Source: an uncultured Prevotellaceae bacterium (lineage in GTDB: Bacteria > Bacteroidota > Bacteroidia > Bacteroidales > Muribaculaceae). From it: DNA of 64,000 nucleotides. The stretch is taken from positions 1 through 64,000 of the forward strand of contig ONMF01000004.1 in NCBI GenBank assembly GCA_900318865.1. Reading direction: 5' to 3'. Numbering within the stretch: position 1 is the stretch's first letter; the number at the start of each line of letters is the position of its first letter. The notes beneath the pieces are model-generated. The model saw nothing but the letters and a program-made list of their open reading frames with translations. It was not told the DNA's origin and did not search any database. Shown one piece after another: positions 28,534 through 35,793 of the stretch. The position numbers and the translations under genes are program-made.

Positions 28534-28576
28534 ACAGTCCGGCGGAGCATCAATAGCCCCGCCGGACTGTTTTTTT
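28534..28576 (+). terminator. Terminator of the dcw operon
   Basis: A perfect 12-bp stem (28534-28545 with 28559-28570, ACAGTCCGGCGG and complement) with a 13-nt loop precedes a T7 run. The convergent AraC gene ends 13 bp beyond, so the same hairpin may also slow transcription from the other side, although no T run faces that way. Confidence 0.93.
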
Positions 28577-28588
28577 GTTAACCACCGG

Positions 28589-29479
28589 TCACAGTCCGTA
28601 GCCGTTGGCTTTGCGGTAATTGTTGGGCGACTGGCCGAGGTGCTTTTTTACGTATTTCCCGAAGAACGACAGGTTGCCGAAATGCAGCTCAGCTGCGATT
28701 TCCTTGATGGAGAGGTCGCTGTAGAGCAGCAGCTGCTTGATGCGGCTGGTCACGGCCAGGGAAATAATCTGGCTGGCCGTTTTGTTGCTCTGCTGCTGGC
28801 ACACGCTGGTGAGGTACTTTGGCGAGACGCACAACTCGTCGGCATAGCTCTTAACACTGCGTTCGTGTGCGTCGTCGGCCAGCATGAGCACAAACTTGCG
28901 GAACAACTTGTCGCCCTGGCGCAGCATGCTGTCATCGGCATGCAGGTGGTGGCTGATGGATGACAGCAGGTCGCCGGCGTAGGCTTTGATGATGCTGGTG
29001 ATGGATTCCTTGCCTGTGCTGAGCGACTGACAGCTCATCTTGAAGTCGAGCAACTCGTAGTATTTGAGCATGAGCGTCATTTCGTCGTCGGTGAAGTGGA
29101 TGACGGGATCTTGCTGAATCTGCATGATGGCGCGGAAAGCGCTCTTGCTGATGAAGCTGAAGCCCAGGTCGGTTCGGAAGGCGCAGATTTTGCACGAGAA
29201 GTCGTGAGAGGGGGTGCCCACCTCGACGATGGTGTTGTTCTCGACAAAGAGCCCGTCGCAAGCCCTGAGGGTGTAACGCTGCTGGTCGAGCCACAACTCG
29301 ATTTCCCCCTTCAGACAGAACACAAAGGCCACAAAATTCACCTTGAATTCCCGTGCGAGTCCTTGGACGGTGGTGATGTTGTCGGCAAAATAGATTTCAC
29401 CATCGTAGTAACGCATCTTGTCCGAGATGGACGGGATGTCGTCGAGTTTGAGTTCGGTGACGGGGCGTTTTGTCTTCAT
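28589..29479 (-). CDS. AraC-family transcriptional regulator
   Basis: The 296-residue protein has an N-terminal cupin-like sensing domain (about 25-150) and a C-terminal AraC/XylS domain with two helix-turn-helix units. The first contains VKSYADELCVSPKYLTSVCQQQ and the second SIKEIAAELHFGNLSFFGKYVKKHLGQSPNNYRK, the family's classic end. It is the second gene behind an iron alcohol dehydrogenase (33-bp gap), so it probably regulates that operon and perhaps itself. The inducer is unknown. Candidate operators lie upstream of the dehydrogenase at 30716-30838. Confidence 0.93.
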   Translation of the reverse strand: MKTKRPVTELKLDDIPSISDKMRYYDGEIYFADNITTVQGLAREFKVNFVAFVFCLKGEIELWLDQQRYTLRACDGLFVENNTIVEVGTPSHDFSCKICAFRTDLGFSFISKSAFRAIMQIQQDPVIHFTDDEMTLMLKYYELLDFKMSCQSLSTGKESITSIIKAYAGDLLSSISHHLHADDSMLRQGDKLFRKFVLMLADDAHERSVKSYADELCVSPKYLTSVCQQQSNKTASQIISLAVTSRIKQLLLYSDLSIKEIAAELHFGNLSFFGKYVKKHLGQSPNNYRKANGYGL

Positions 29480-29512
29480 GCTCTTGACCGGGAGTTGTGG
29501 AGTTGCTGGCGG

Positions 29513-30685
29513 TTATCGGTAGGCTTCGGCGTACAGGTCGATGATCTCGTGACGGTTGAGGAAGCGCGGGTCGAGGTCGAGCATGGCTTGTCCGGTGGCG
29601 ATGGCGTTGTCGGCAAAGCGCTCAAAGTCGGAAGGCTGAATGCCCCATTGGCTCAACTTGATGTCGTCGACACCGCACTGGCGTTTCATGCGCTCGAGCG
29701 CATCGAGGAAGTCGCTGGGTCGTGCACTCTTGGCCTGTGTCATCTTCTCGGTCATCTTCATGTAGCGCTTCATGGAGTCGTTCTTGAAGGTCTTGAAGTA
29801 GGTGTGGGACAGCGCGATAAGGCCGGCTCCATGAGGCAACTCGGGATAGTAGGCGCTCATGGCGTGCTCCAGTGCGTGCTGTCCGATGCAGCTGCTGGTG
29901 CTCTCCACCATGCCGGCCAGTGTGCTGGCCCATGCCACCTTGATGCGTCCCCACAAGTTTTTTCCGTCGTTGACGGCAACGGGCAGATATTTATAGAGCA
30001 ATCGGGTGGCTTCCAGGGCGTAGAGGTCGCTGATGGGGGTGTGAGCCTTTCCGATGTAACCCTCGGCGGCATGGAAGAATGCGTCAAATCCTTGATAAGC
30101 GGTGAGCAGCGGTGGCACAGTGAGCATGAGCTCGGGGTCGACGATAGCCAGGGCAGGGTAGATGTGCGGGCTTCCGAAGCCCACCTTTTCTTGTGTCGTC
30201 TCGTTGGTGACCACGCCCCACAGGTCGACCTCGGTGCCGGTGCCGGCCGTGGTGGGAATGGCCACGATGGGCAGCGCGCGACAGACGGGCTTGCAACCTC
30301 CGGTGCCGCAATGCACGTAGTCCCAGAATGTTCCACCGTTTGCGGCGACAATGGCGATGGCCTTGGCACTGTCGATACTGCTGCCGCCGCCCATGCCGAT
30401 GACGAAGTCGCACTGCTCGGCCACGCACCGCTCGGCGCCTTCGTTCACATGAGCCACGATGGGGTTGGGTAATATTTTATCGAAAGTGACACTGTCGATG
30501 CCGGCTTTGGCCAGCTGGGCCTGCAGGCGGTCAAGATAGCCGTAGCGCTTCATGGATGTCCCTGATGAGATGACAATCAGCGCCTTCTTTCCCGGCAATG
30601 GCAAGGTCGACAGCTTGTTGAGTTCCCCAGCACCGAAGATGAGACGGGTGGGGATGTTCAGGCAAAACTTCATTTTACTGCTCAT
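29513..30685 (-). CDS. Iron-containing (group III) alcohol dehydrogenase
   Basis: The 390-residue enzyme reduces an aldehyde or oxidises an alcohol with NAD(P). The nucleotide-binding loop is GMGGGSSIDSAKA (about 97-109). Metal ligands expected of the family are visible: Asp and His four residues apart in FDAFFH (about 201 and 205), His in LEHAMSAYY (about 274) and His in ELPHG (about 285). The pattern resembles YqhD/butanol dehydrogenase-type enzymes; the natural substrate is not readable. The ATG at 30685 is preferred over a TTG 12 bp upstream. The AraC gene follows after 33 bp. A consensus promoter lies at 30796-30765. Confidence 0.92.
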   Translation of the reverse strand: MSSKMKFCLNIPTRLIFGAGELNKLSTLPLPGKKALIVISSGTSMKRYGYLDRLQAQLAKAGIDSVTFDKILPNPIVAHVNEGAERCVAEQCDFVIGMGGGSSIDSAKAIAIVAANGGTFWDYVHCGTGGCKPVCRALPIVAIPTTAGTGTEVDLWGVVTNETTQEKVGFGSPHIYPALAIVDPELMLTVPPLLTAYQGFDAFFHAAEGYIGKAHTPISDLYALEATRLLYKYLPVAVNDGKNLWGRIKVAWASTLAGMVESTSSCIGQHALEHAMSAYYPELPHGAGLIALSHTYFKTFKNDSMKRYMKMTEKMTQAKSARPSDFLDALERMKRQCGVDDIKLSQWGIQPSDFERFADNAIATGQAMLDLDPRFLNRHEIIDLYAEAYR

Positions 30686-30715
30686 GATATTGTTCAATGT
30701 TTTTAAGGCTCAAGA

Positions 30716-30731
30716 CGTGCACCGGTGCACG
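30716..30731. promoter_or_regulatory. Perfect 16-bp palindrome in the dehydrogenase leader
   Basis: CGTGCACCGGTGCACG is its own reverse complement. It sits 30 bp before the dehydrogenase ATG and downstream of the predicted transcript start, where a bound repressor would block elongation. It could also be an RNA hairpin. Confidence 0.55.
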
Positions 30732-30764
30732 CGCATGACCGTAGATGAATATTTGAATTTTTTC

Positions 30765-30796
30765 CAAAGTTAGCACTTTCGGCGGTCTTTTCCAAA
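30765..30796 (-). promoter_or_regulatory. Promoter of the dehydrogenase-AraC operon
   Basis: On the minus strand TTTG (30796-30793) is followed after 20 bp by TAACTTTG (30772-30765), an exact match to the Bacteroidota promoter consensus. An inverted pair, AGTGCTAA (30803-30810) and TTAGCACT (30770-30777), brackets it: one arm lies just upstream of the -33 and the other overlaps the -7, so it may be an operator. A third pair, GAGTGC (30821-30826) and GCACTC (30833-30838), lies further upstream. Confidence 0.7.
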
Positions 30797-30921
30797 TTTG
30801 TGAGTGCTAAAAATCCCGTCGAGTGCTCGCGTGCACTCTCAGGAGCCCCCTGTGGAGCGGTGAAAAGGCAAGTTTTCGAAAAATTGTTGGGGATTTGTTT
30901 TCTTATTTTAAGAATATCTAT

Positions 30922-30929
30922 TACTTTTG
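30922..30929 (+). promoter_or_regulatory. Probable -7 element for the TPR protein gene
   Basis: TACTTTTG matches TAnnTTTG 42 bp before the ATG. TTTG at 30894-30897 is 24 bp upstream, slightly longer than ideal. Confidence 0.5.
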
Positions 30930-30971
30930 CACGTTGAAAATTACGCAAAATCTAAAAGTAACAATTATACA

Positions 30972-31652
30972 ATGGCAAAAAAACAAAATCAAAGTGCGCG
31001 CACCACACTCGAAGAGGTGAATCAGTCGCTCTCGACGGCTGCGCAGCGAATGGAGGACAACAAGAAGTACATTTATTGGGCAACGGGCATCATCGCAGTG
31101 CTGGTGCTGCTGGCAGTGGGTTATATCTACGGTATCCGCAACCCGAACATCCAGAAAGCGACCGACCAGATAGGCCGTGCCGACCTGGAGCAGCTGCAAG
31201 GTAACACCGACGAGGCTCTGAAGGGCTATCAGAAGGTGGCCGACGCTTTCAGCAACAAGCCTGCCGAGCGTGCCGCGCTCAACGCCGCCATCCTGCTCTA
31301 TCAGAAGGGGCAGTACAAAGAGGCCGCACAGTATCTTGAGAAATATGACCCCGAGGGCAACATCGTGGCTCCTGCCGCCATGTCGCTGCTGGGCGACTGC
31401 TATGTGAACCTCAAGCAACTCGATAAGGCATTGGCCGCTTTTGACAAGGCCATCGGCCTGGCCAACGGCAACGAGTTGTACGCACCCATGTTCATGCTCA
31501 AGAAAGCCACCGTGCTCCACAGTCAGAAGAAATATGCCGAGGAGGCTGCCATCTATCAGGATGTGAAGGACAACTATCCGGCCTACACGCAGAACTACCG
31601 TGTAAACATAGACAAATATATCGAGCGGGCTAACGCGCTTGCCGGTAAATAA
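30972..31652 (+). CDS. Membrane-anchored tetratricopeptide repeat protein
   Basis: The 226-residue protein has a polar cytoplasmic start (MAKKQNQSARTTLEEVNQSL), one membrane segment (about 33-55) and a C-terminal domain of TPR-like helix pairs, with phrases such as GNTDEALKGYQKVADAF, YKEAAQYLEKYD and LDKALAAFDKAIGLA. This layout matches the YfgM-like/TPR_21 proteins, ancillary partners of the Sec translocon in other bacteria; that role is inference here. The ATG at 30972 is chosen because it follows the -7 box by a normal distance. A terminator separates it from pyrH. Confidence 0.88.
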   Translation: MAKKQNQSARTTLEEVNQSLSTAAQRMEDNKKYIYWATGIIAVLVLLAVGYIYGIRNPNIQKATDQIGRADLEQLQGNTDEALKGYQKVADAFSNKPAERAALNAAILLYQKGQYKEAAQYLEKYDPEGNIVAPAAMSLLGDCYVNLKQLDKALAAFDKAIGLANGNELYAPMFMLKKATVLHSQKKYAEEAAIYQDVKDNYPAYTQNYRVNIDKYIERANALAGK

Positions 31653-31671
31653 TTGAATTTTATATAACGAG

Positions 31672-31711
31672 AAACGGTTGGAGCCAATGTAAGATTGTTC
31701 CAACCGTTTTT
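31672..31711 (+). terminator. Terminator after the TPR protein gene
   Basis: An 11-bp stem (31672-31682 with 31699-31709, AAACGGTTGGA and complement) runs into T5. Confidence 0.85.
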
Positions 31712-31738
31712 GTACAAACTCCTATAGCGTTACAACAC

Positions 31739-32449
31739 ATGAAGACAATCTACAAGCGCATTCTGCTCAAACTCAGTGGCGAGTCGCTCATGGGCGGCCA
31801 GGGCTACGGCATCGACCCGCAGCGGGTGAATGACTATGCCGAGCAAATCAAAGAAATTGTGGAGGCCGGCGTGCAGGTGGCCATTGTGATAGGCGGCGGA
31901 AACATCTTCCGCGGTCTCAAGGGTGCCTCGCAAGGCTTTGACCGCGTCAAGGGCGACCAGATGGGAATGCTGGCCACCGTCATCAATTCGCTGGCGCTGG
32001 CTTCGGCTCTCGAGGACATGGGCCAGCCGGCACAAGTGTTCACTGCCATCAACATGTTTCCCATCGGTGAGCACTACAGCAAGTGGCGCGCCATCGAGGC
32101 CATGAAGCAGGGCAAGGTGGCCATCATGTCGTGCGGCACGGGAAGCCCCTACTTTACGACCGACACCGGCTCCACCCTGCGCGGCATTGAGGTGGAGGCC
32201 GATGTGATGCTCAAGGGCACCCGTGTGGATGGCATCTACACGGCCGACCCCGAGAAGGACCCCACGGCCACCAAGTTTGACCGCATCAGTTACGACGAGA
32301 TTTACAACCGCGGCCTCAAGGTGATGGACATGACGGCCACTGTGATGGCGCGTGACAACCATCTGCCCATCCATGTGTTCAACATGGACGTGAAAGGCAA
32401 TCTGCGCCGTGTGATAGCCGGCGAGAATCTGGGAACGGTGGTTTACTAA
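31739..32449 (+). CDS. pyrH: Uridylate kinase PyrH
   Basis: PyrH phosphorylates UMP to UDP, the entry to UTP and CTP. The 236 residues match the hexameric bacterial UMP kinase: LKLSGESLMGGQGYGID at the start, VIGGGNIFRG (phosphate binding), the Asp-rich DTGSTLRGIEVEADVMLKGTRVDGIYTADP region, and a C-terminal VFNMDVKGNLRRV. It starts 27 bp after a terminator, so it needs its own promoter, which I could not place confidently. Its TAA overlaps the TAG of the convergent membrane-protein gene (CTAA at 32446-32449). Confidence 0.97.
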   Translation: MKTIYKRILLKLSGESLMGGQGYGIDPQRVNDYAEQIKEIVEAGVQVAIVIGGGNIFRGLKGASQGFDRVKGDQMGMLATVINSLALASALEDMGQPAQVFTAINMFPIGEHYSKWRAIEAMKQGKVAIMSCGTGSPYFTTDTGSTLRGIEVEADVMLKGTRVDGIYTADPEKDPTATKFDRISYDEIYNRGLKVMDMTATVMARDNHLPIHVFNMDVKGNLRRVIAGENLGTVVY

Positions 32450-33915
32450 GGCATGAGAGAGCGGTAATAAGCGTTGAGCGACTCGAAGAAATCGAGCTGA
32501 ATGTGCCGGCACACCACCAGTGTGGTGATGACCAGAATCACAAAGAAGACCGCCCACGCGATAAAAGGCTTGCGGAACACCCCCTGGCGCAGCAAGCATA
32601 TCACGTACACCGCCACGGGGACAAACATAGGCTCGATGGGCAGCACATAGCGGTTCACCGAGCCTCCTATTATATAGGCAATGCCGCTAAAAAGGGCCAC
32701 AGGGACCCAAGGCCACATGCCCAGCCACACCCGGTGGCGCCACGACAGGAACAGGTAGTAGAACAATGCCATGCCGCCTATGGCGTACCATCCCCAAGCC
32801 ATGCGCAGGTAAAGATTCAGGAAATCGAAGTTGTTGTAAGTCCAGGGAAACGGAATGAAGAATTGCACCGACATGATGAATGGCAGCAAGGCCAGCCTGT
32901 GAGTCACTGAGTAGGAATAGTAAGGCCCCAGTATCTTCGTGTAGGGTGCCGAAGGCCCGTGGCCGGTGAGAAAAGTGCGGCTCATGGCTCCGCTGCCTTC
33001 CATGATGACGATGTGCTGCTCCACCGAGTAGAGCGCGTGCATGTTGCCCACGGCAAAGGCTGCCAGCGCAATGGCCATCAGCAAGCCGCCCTTGCGCCAC
33101 AACAGGCGTGGACGGGCCATTGTCATCATTCCGATTCCCACAAAGGTGCAATAAAGAAAAGTGGTGCGCACAAATCCCATGATGACGCAGCCCAGCGCGA
33201 AGAGCAGGGCATCGCGCAGGGTGAGGCGCGAGCGGTCGTCGGCCTGCTTGGCCATGCCGGCGAGCACGTAGGTGGTCAGCGCCATGCCCAGATAGATGGA
33301 GGCTTCCTTCTGGATGGCCAGTCCCTGCGACACATAGAACATCAGCGTGCCGGTCAAGGCCATGGCCAGGGTGCATGTGAAAGTGCCCTTATACTCCACC
33401 ACCGGATGCAGAAGCCGCCGGCACGTCAAGCCTCCCACCACCACCGCCAGCAAGGTGAACATCATGTTCATGGCCAATGGCCAGAGCACGCTGGGGCCCA
33501 GCAGGCGGAAAAGCAGCGCCATGAGCAGGGGAAATCCCTTGAACACGAGGCCGCGTGGCTCGGGTCCCCGGCCGTCGTAGTGATGAATGGCCCAGTTGTA
33601 ATAGTTGCTGGCATCGCTTTTCAGGTTGGGACAGTCGAACGAGAATGTGGGCTCCAGGCACCACGCGCGCAACTGCATCACGCTCACCATCGCCATGAAT
33701 CCCCACAGCACCATCAGCACCCACATGCCGCCTGCCGAGGCACAACGGCTGTGGCTGTAGATAGCCATTGGCACCGCTCCGGCCAGCACCAGTGCGGTGG
33801 CCACACGCAGGGCATCACCTGGCGCAAAAACGGCAAAAGCCGCCGCAATCAGGGCAAGGATGGCCAGGGTTGCCGCAATCAATAGGGGTGTGGAGATGTT
33901 TTTGCGGGCTATCAT
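32446..33915 (-). CDS. Polytopic membrane protein, GT-C glycosyltransferase-like
   Basis: The 489 residues form about twelve hydrophobic segments. After the first two lies a periplasmic loop with NLKSDASNYYNWAIHHYDGRG, an Asp- and aromatic-rich segment placed like the first loop of GT-C/PMT enzymes, and a conserved-looking PRGLVFKGFPLLMALLFRLLGP. I infer a lipid-linked sugar transferase or a related membrane enzyme but no catalytic residue can be proved. A TTTG-20 bp-TAATTTTG promoter ends only 4 bp before the ATG at 33915, so the message may be leaderless. The stop overlaps that of pyrH. Confidence 0.75.
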   Translation of the reverse strand: MIARKNISTPLLIAATLAILALIAAAFAVFAPGDALRVATALVLAGAVPMAIYSHSRCASAGGMWVLMVLWGFMAMVSVMQLRAWCLEPTFSFDCPNLKSDASNYYNWAIHHYDGRGPEPRGLVFKGFPLLMALLFRLLGPSVLWPLAMNMMFTLLAVVVGGLTCRRLLHPVVEYKGTFTCTLAMALTGTLMFYVSQGLAIQKEASIYLGMALTTYVLAGMAKQADDRSRLTLRDALLFALGCVIMGFVRTTFLYCTFVGIGMMTMARPRLLWRKGGLLMAIALAAFAVGNMHALYSVEQHIVIMEGSGAMSRTFLTGHGPSAPYTKILGPYYSYSVTHRLALLPFIMSVQFFIPFPWTYNNFDFLNLYLRMAWGWYAIGGMALFYYLFLSWRHRVWLGMWPWVPVALFSGIAYIIGGSVNRYVLPIEPMFVPVAVYVICLLRQGVFRKPFIAWAVFFVILVITTLVVCRHIQLDFFESLNAYYRSLMP

Positions 33916-33919
33916 GATG

Positions 33920-33951
33920 CAAAATTATCACTTTTCGTGTCGTAAAACAAA
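33920..33951 (-). promoter_or_regulatory. Promoter abutting the membrane-protein start codon
   Basis: On the minus strand TTTG (33951-33948), a 20-bp spacer and TAATTTTG (33927-33920) fit the consensus exactly. The start codon follows four bases later, which would place the transcript start at or next to the ATG. Confidence 0.65.
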
Positions 33952-33991
33952 TTTTGTGGGCTTGAAGTGATGACCTTCTGTGAAAAATTCT

Positions 33992-33999
33992 TAACTTTG
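33992..33999 (+). promoter_or_regulatory. Probable -7 element for the acyltransferase operon
   Basis: TAACTTTG matches TAnnTTTG 21 bp before the ATG at 34021. No good TTTG is seen at the right distance. Confidence 0.45.
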
Positions 34000-34020
34000 C
34001 CTTTTGCTAACGAAAGGATC

Positions 34021-34845
34021 ATGTCGGCCGTTGCTCTACATATCGATGTGCGTGAGGTTTTACGCAATAAAGCGCCCAAATATTCCCGTTGGATACCGGG
34101 ATTTGCGGTGCGCTGGCTGGCACGCATCATCCATCAGGACGAATTGAACGAGATTTTGCGGCGCATCGGTGACAAAACGGGTGTGGAGGCGGCGCGAGTA
34201 GCCCTCGATTACTTAGGAGTGAAGATTGAAGTGCGTGGATTAGAACAAGTGCCGGTCGATGGCCGTTACATCTATGTGAGCAATCATCCGCTTGGCGGGC
34301 TCGACGGGATGGCGCTCATCCAGTTGCTGGGCGACCGCCATCAGGGCAATATCCGCTTCTTGGTCAACGACTTGCTTATGGCCGTGAAGCCGCTGGCAGG
34401 AATATTCCTGCCGGTGAACAAGTACGGAAGGCAGTCGCGCGAGGCGGCCGTTGAAATCGAGCGTCAATATGCCGGCCCCAACCAGATGATTACATTCCCG
34501 GCCGGATTGTGCTCGCGCAAGATGGACGATGGCACCATTGCCGACCTGACCTGGTCCAAATTCATCGTCACGCACGCTGTGGCTCATCGGCGCCACCTGG
34601 TGCCGGTGTACGTCGACGCTAAAAACTCGGCTCTTTTCTACCGCATGGCTCGCTGGCGTGTGCGCCTGGGAATAAAATTTAATGTGGAGATGATACTGCT
34701 GCCGCGCGAGATGTTCAAGTTGCGTGGCACCACACTGCGCGTGACGGTGGGTGAGCCCATCGCATGCGACACGCTCGACGCTGCCTATCCGCGCGAGGAG
34801 ACCGAGCGGGTGCGGCATGCTGTCTATCAATTGGCAAACACTTAA
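34021..34845 (+). CDS. PlsC-like lysophospholipid/O-acyltransferase, GlsA-like
   Basis: The 274-residue protein belongs to the PlsC superfamily. The usual H-x4-D site is present as NHPLGGLDG, where His and Asp are five residues apart rather than four, and the second block IFLPVNKYGRQSREAA and third block TFPAGLCSRK are in place. In Bacteroides the pair GlsA (O-acyltransferase) and GlsB (N-acyltransferase) makes glycine lipids; the adjacent gene here is the GlsB-like partner, so the same role is inferred. A frame extending upstream lacks a better start. The partner gene begins 11 bp downstream. Confidence 0.83.
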   Translation: MSAVALHIDVREVLRNKAPKYSRWIPGFAVRWLARIIHQDELNEILRRIGDKTGVEAARVALDYLGVKIEVRGLEQVPVDGRYIYVSNHPLGGLDGMALIQLLGDRHQGNIRFLVNDLLMAVKPLAGIFLPVNKYGRQSREAAVEIERQYAGPNQMITFPAGLCSRKMDDGTIADLTWSKFIVTHAVAHRRHLVPVYVDAKNSALFYRMARWRVRLGIKFNVEMILLPREMFKLRGTTLRVTVGEPIACDTLDAAYPREETERVRHAVYQLANT

Positions 34846-34856
34846 ACCTCCCAGCT

Positions 34857-35792
34857 ATGAAACCGATTATTGATCCCGTCGATGTAAAACAGCTCGAAGC
34901 CGAGCTCACGCGTGAGCGCTTGCTGCGTACGACCAACAAGGCCGGCAATGAGATTTACGTTGTTGACGCTCACTCGGCACCCCATGTGATGCGGGAAATA
35001 GGCCGCCTGCGTGAGATTTCTTTCAGGGCAGCCGGGGGAGGTACGGGCAAGGAATGTGACATCGACGAGTTTGACGTCATGGACCCGCCCTGCCGGCAGT
35101 TGCTCGTGTGGAATCCCGAGCGCCGTGAAATCGTGGGTGCCTATCGCTACATCTTGGGCAGCGATGTGCGTATCGTCGATGGTGTGCCGCGCATGGCCAC
35201 CGCCCACATGTTCCGTTTTTCGGAGCGCTTTGTCAATGAATTGCTGCCACACACCATCGAGCTGGGACGGTCGTTTGTGCGCTTGGAATATCAGTCGACC
35301 CGTGCCGGAGTGAAAGCCATTTATGCGCTCGACAACTTGTGGGACGGGCTGGGTGCTCTCACCATCATCCATCCTCAGGTGCTTTACCTTTTTGGCAAGA
35401 TGACGATGTATCCCACCTATGACCGCGCTTGCCGCAACATGCTGCTCTATTTCTTGAATCTGTATTTTCCCGACCCCGATGCGCTGGTGACCCCCATCGA
35501 GCCGCTGGCCGACACCGGTGCCGACGACCCGATGCTGCGCAACTATTTTGTCGGCGACAATTTCAAGGAGGATTACCGGCGCCTCAACGCCTTTGTGCGC
35601 CAGCATGGCATCAACATCCCGCCGCTGGTCAATGCCTACATGAGCCTGTCGCCCACCATGCGCATGTGCGGCACGGCAATCAATCATGAGTTTGGCGAAG
35701 TGGAGGAGAGCAGCATCTTCTTCAATATCGATGAAATCACCGACGAGAAAAAGAACCGACATATCCGAACATATAAAAAGAATAACGAATAA
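34857..35792 (+). CDS. Hemolysin-family GNAT N-acyltransferase, GlsB-like
   Basis: The 311 residues fit the OlsB/GlsB-type N-acyltransferases, annotated in many genomes as hemolysin-like. They use an acyl carrier protein-bound fatty acid to acylate an amino acid. Recognisable stretches are LREISFRAAGGGTGKECDIDEFD, VWNPERREIVGAYRYILG and ELGRSFVRLEYQ. With the GlsA-like gene just upstream the likely product is an N-acylated, then O-acylated amino acid lipid; glycine is the known substrate in Bacteroides. The ATG at 34857 gives MKPIIDPVDVKQLEAEL; upstream frame extension lies inside the previous gene. The Wzi gene starts 1 bp after the stop. Confidence 0.85.
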   Translation: MKPIIDPVDVKQLEAELTRERLLRTTNKAGNEIYVVDAHSAPHVMREIGRLREISFRAAGGGTGKECDIDEFDVMDPPCRQLLVWNPERREIVGAYRYILGSDVRIVDGVPRMATAHMFRFSERFVNELLPHTIELGRSFVRLEYQSTRAGVKAIYALDNLWDGLGALTIIHPQVLYLFGKMTMYPTYDRACRNMLLYFLNLYFPDPDALVTPIEPLADTGADDPMLRNYFVGDNFKEDYRRLNAFVRQHGINIPPLVNAYMSLSPTMRMCGTAINHEFGEVEESSIFFNIDEITDEKKNRHIRTYKKNNE

Positions 35793-35793
35793 T

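Noticed and set aside
33967..34020. Upstream extension of the GlsA-like gene
   Set aside because: The extra 18 residues overlap the -7 box at 33992-33999, so transcription would start within them; the ATG at 34021 fits better.
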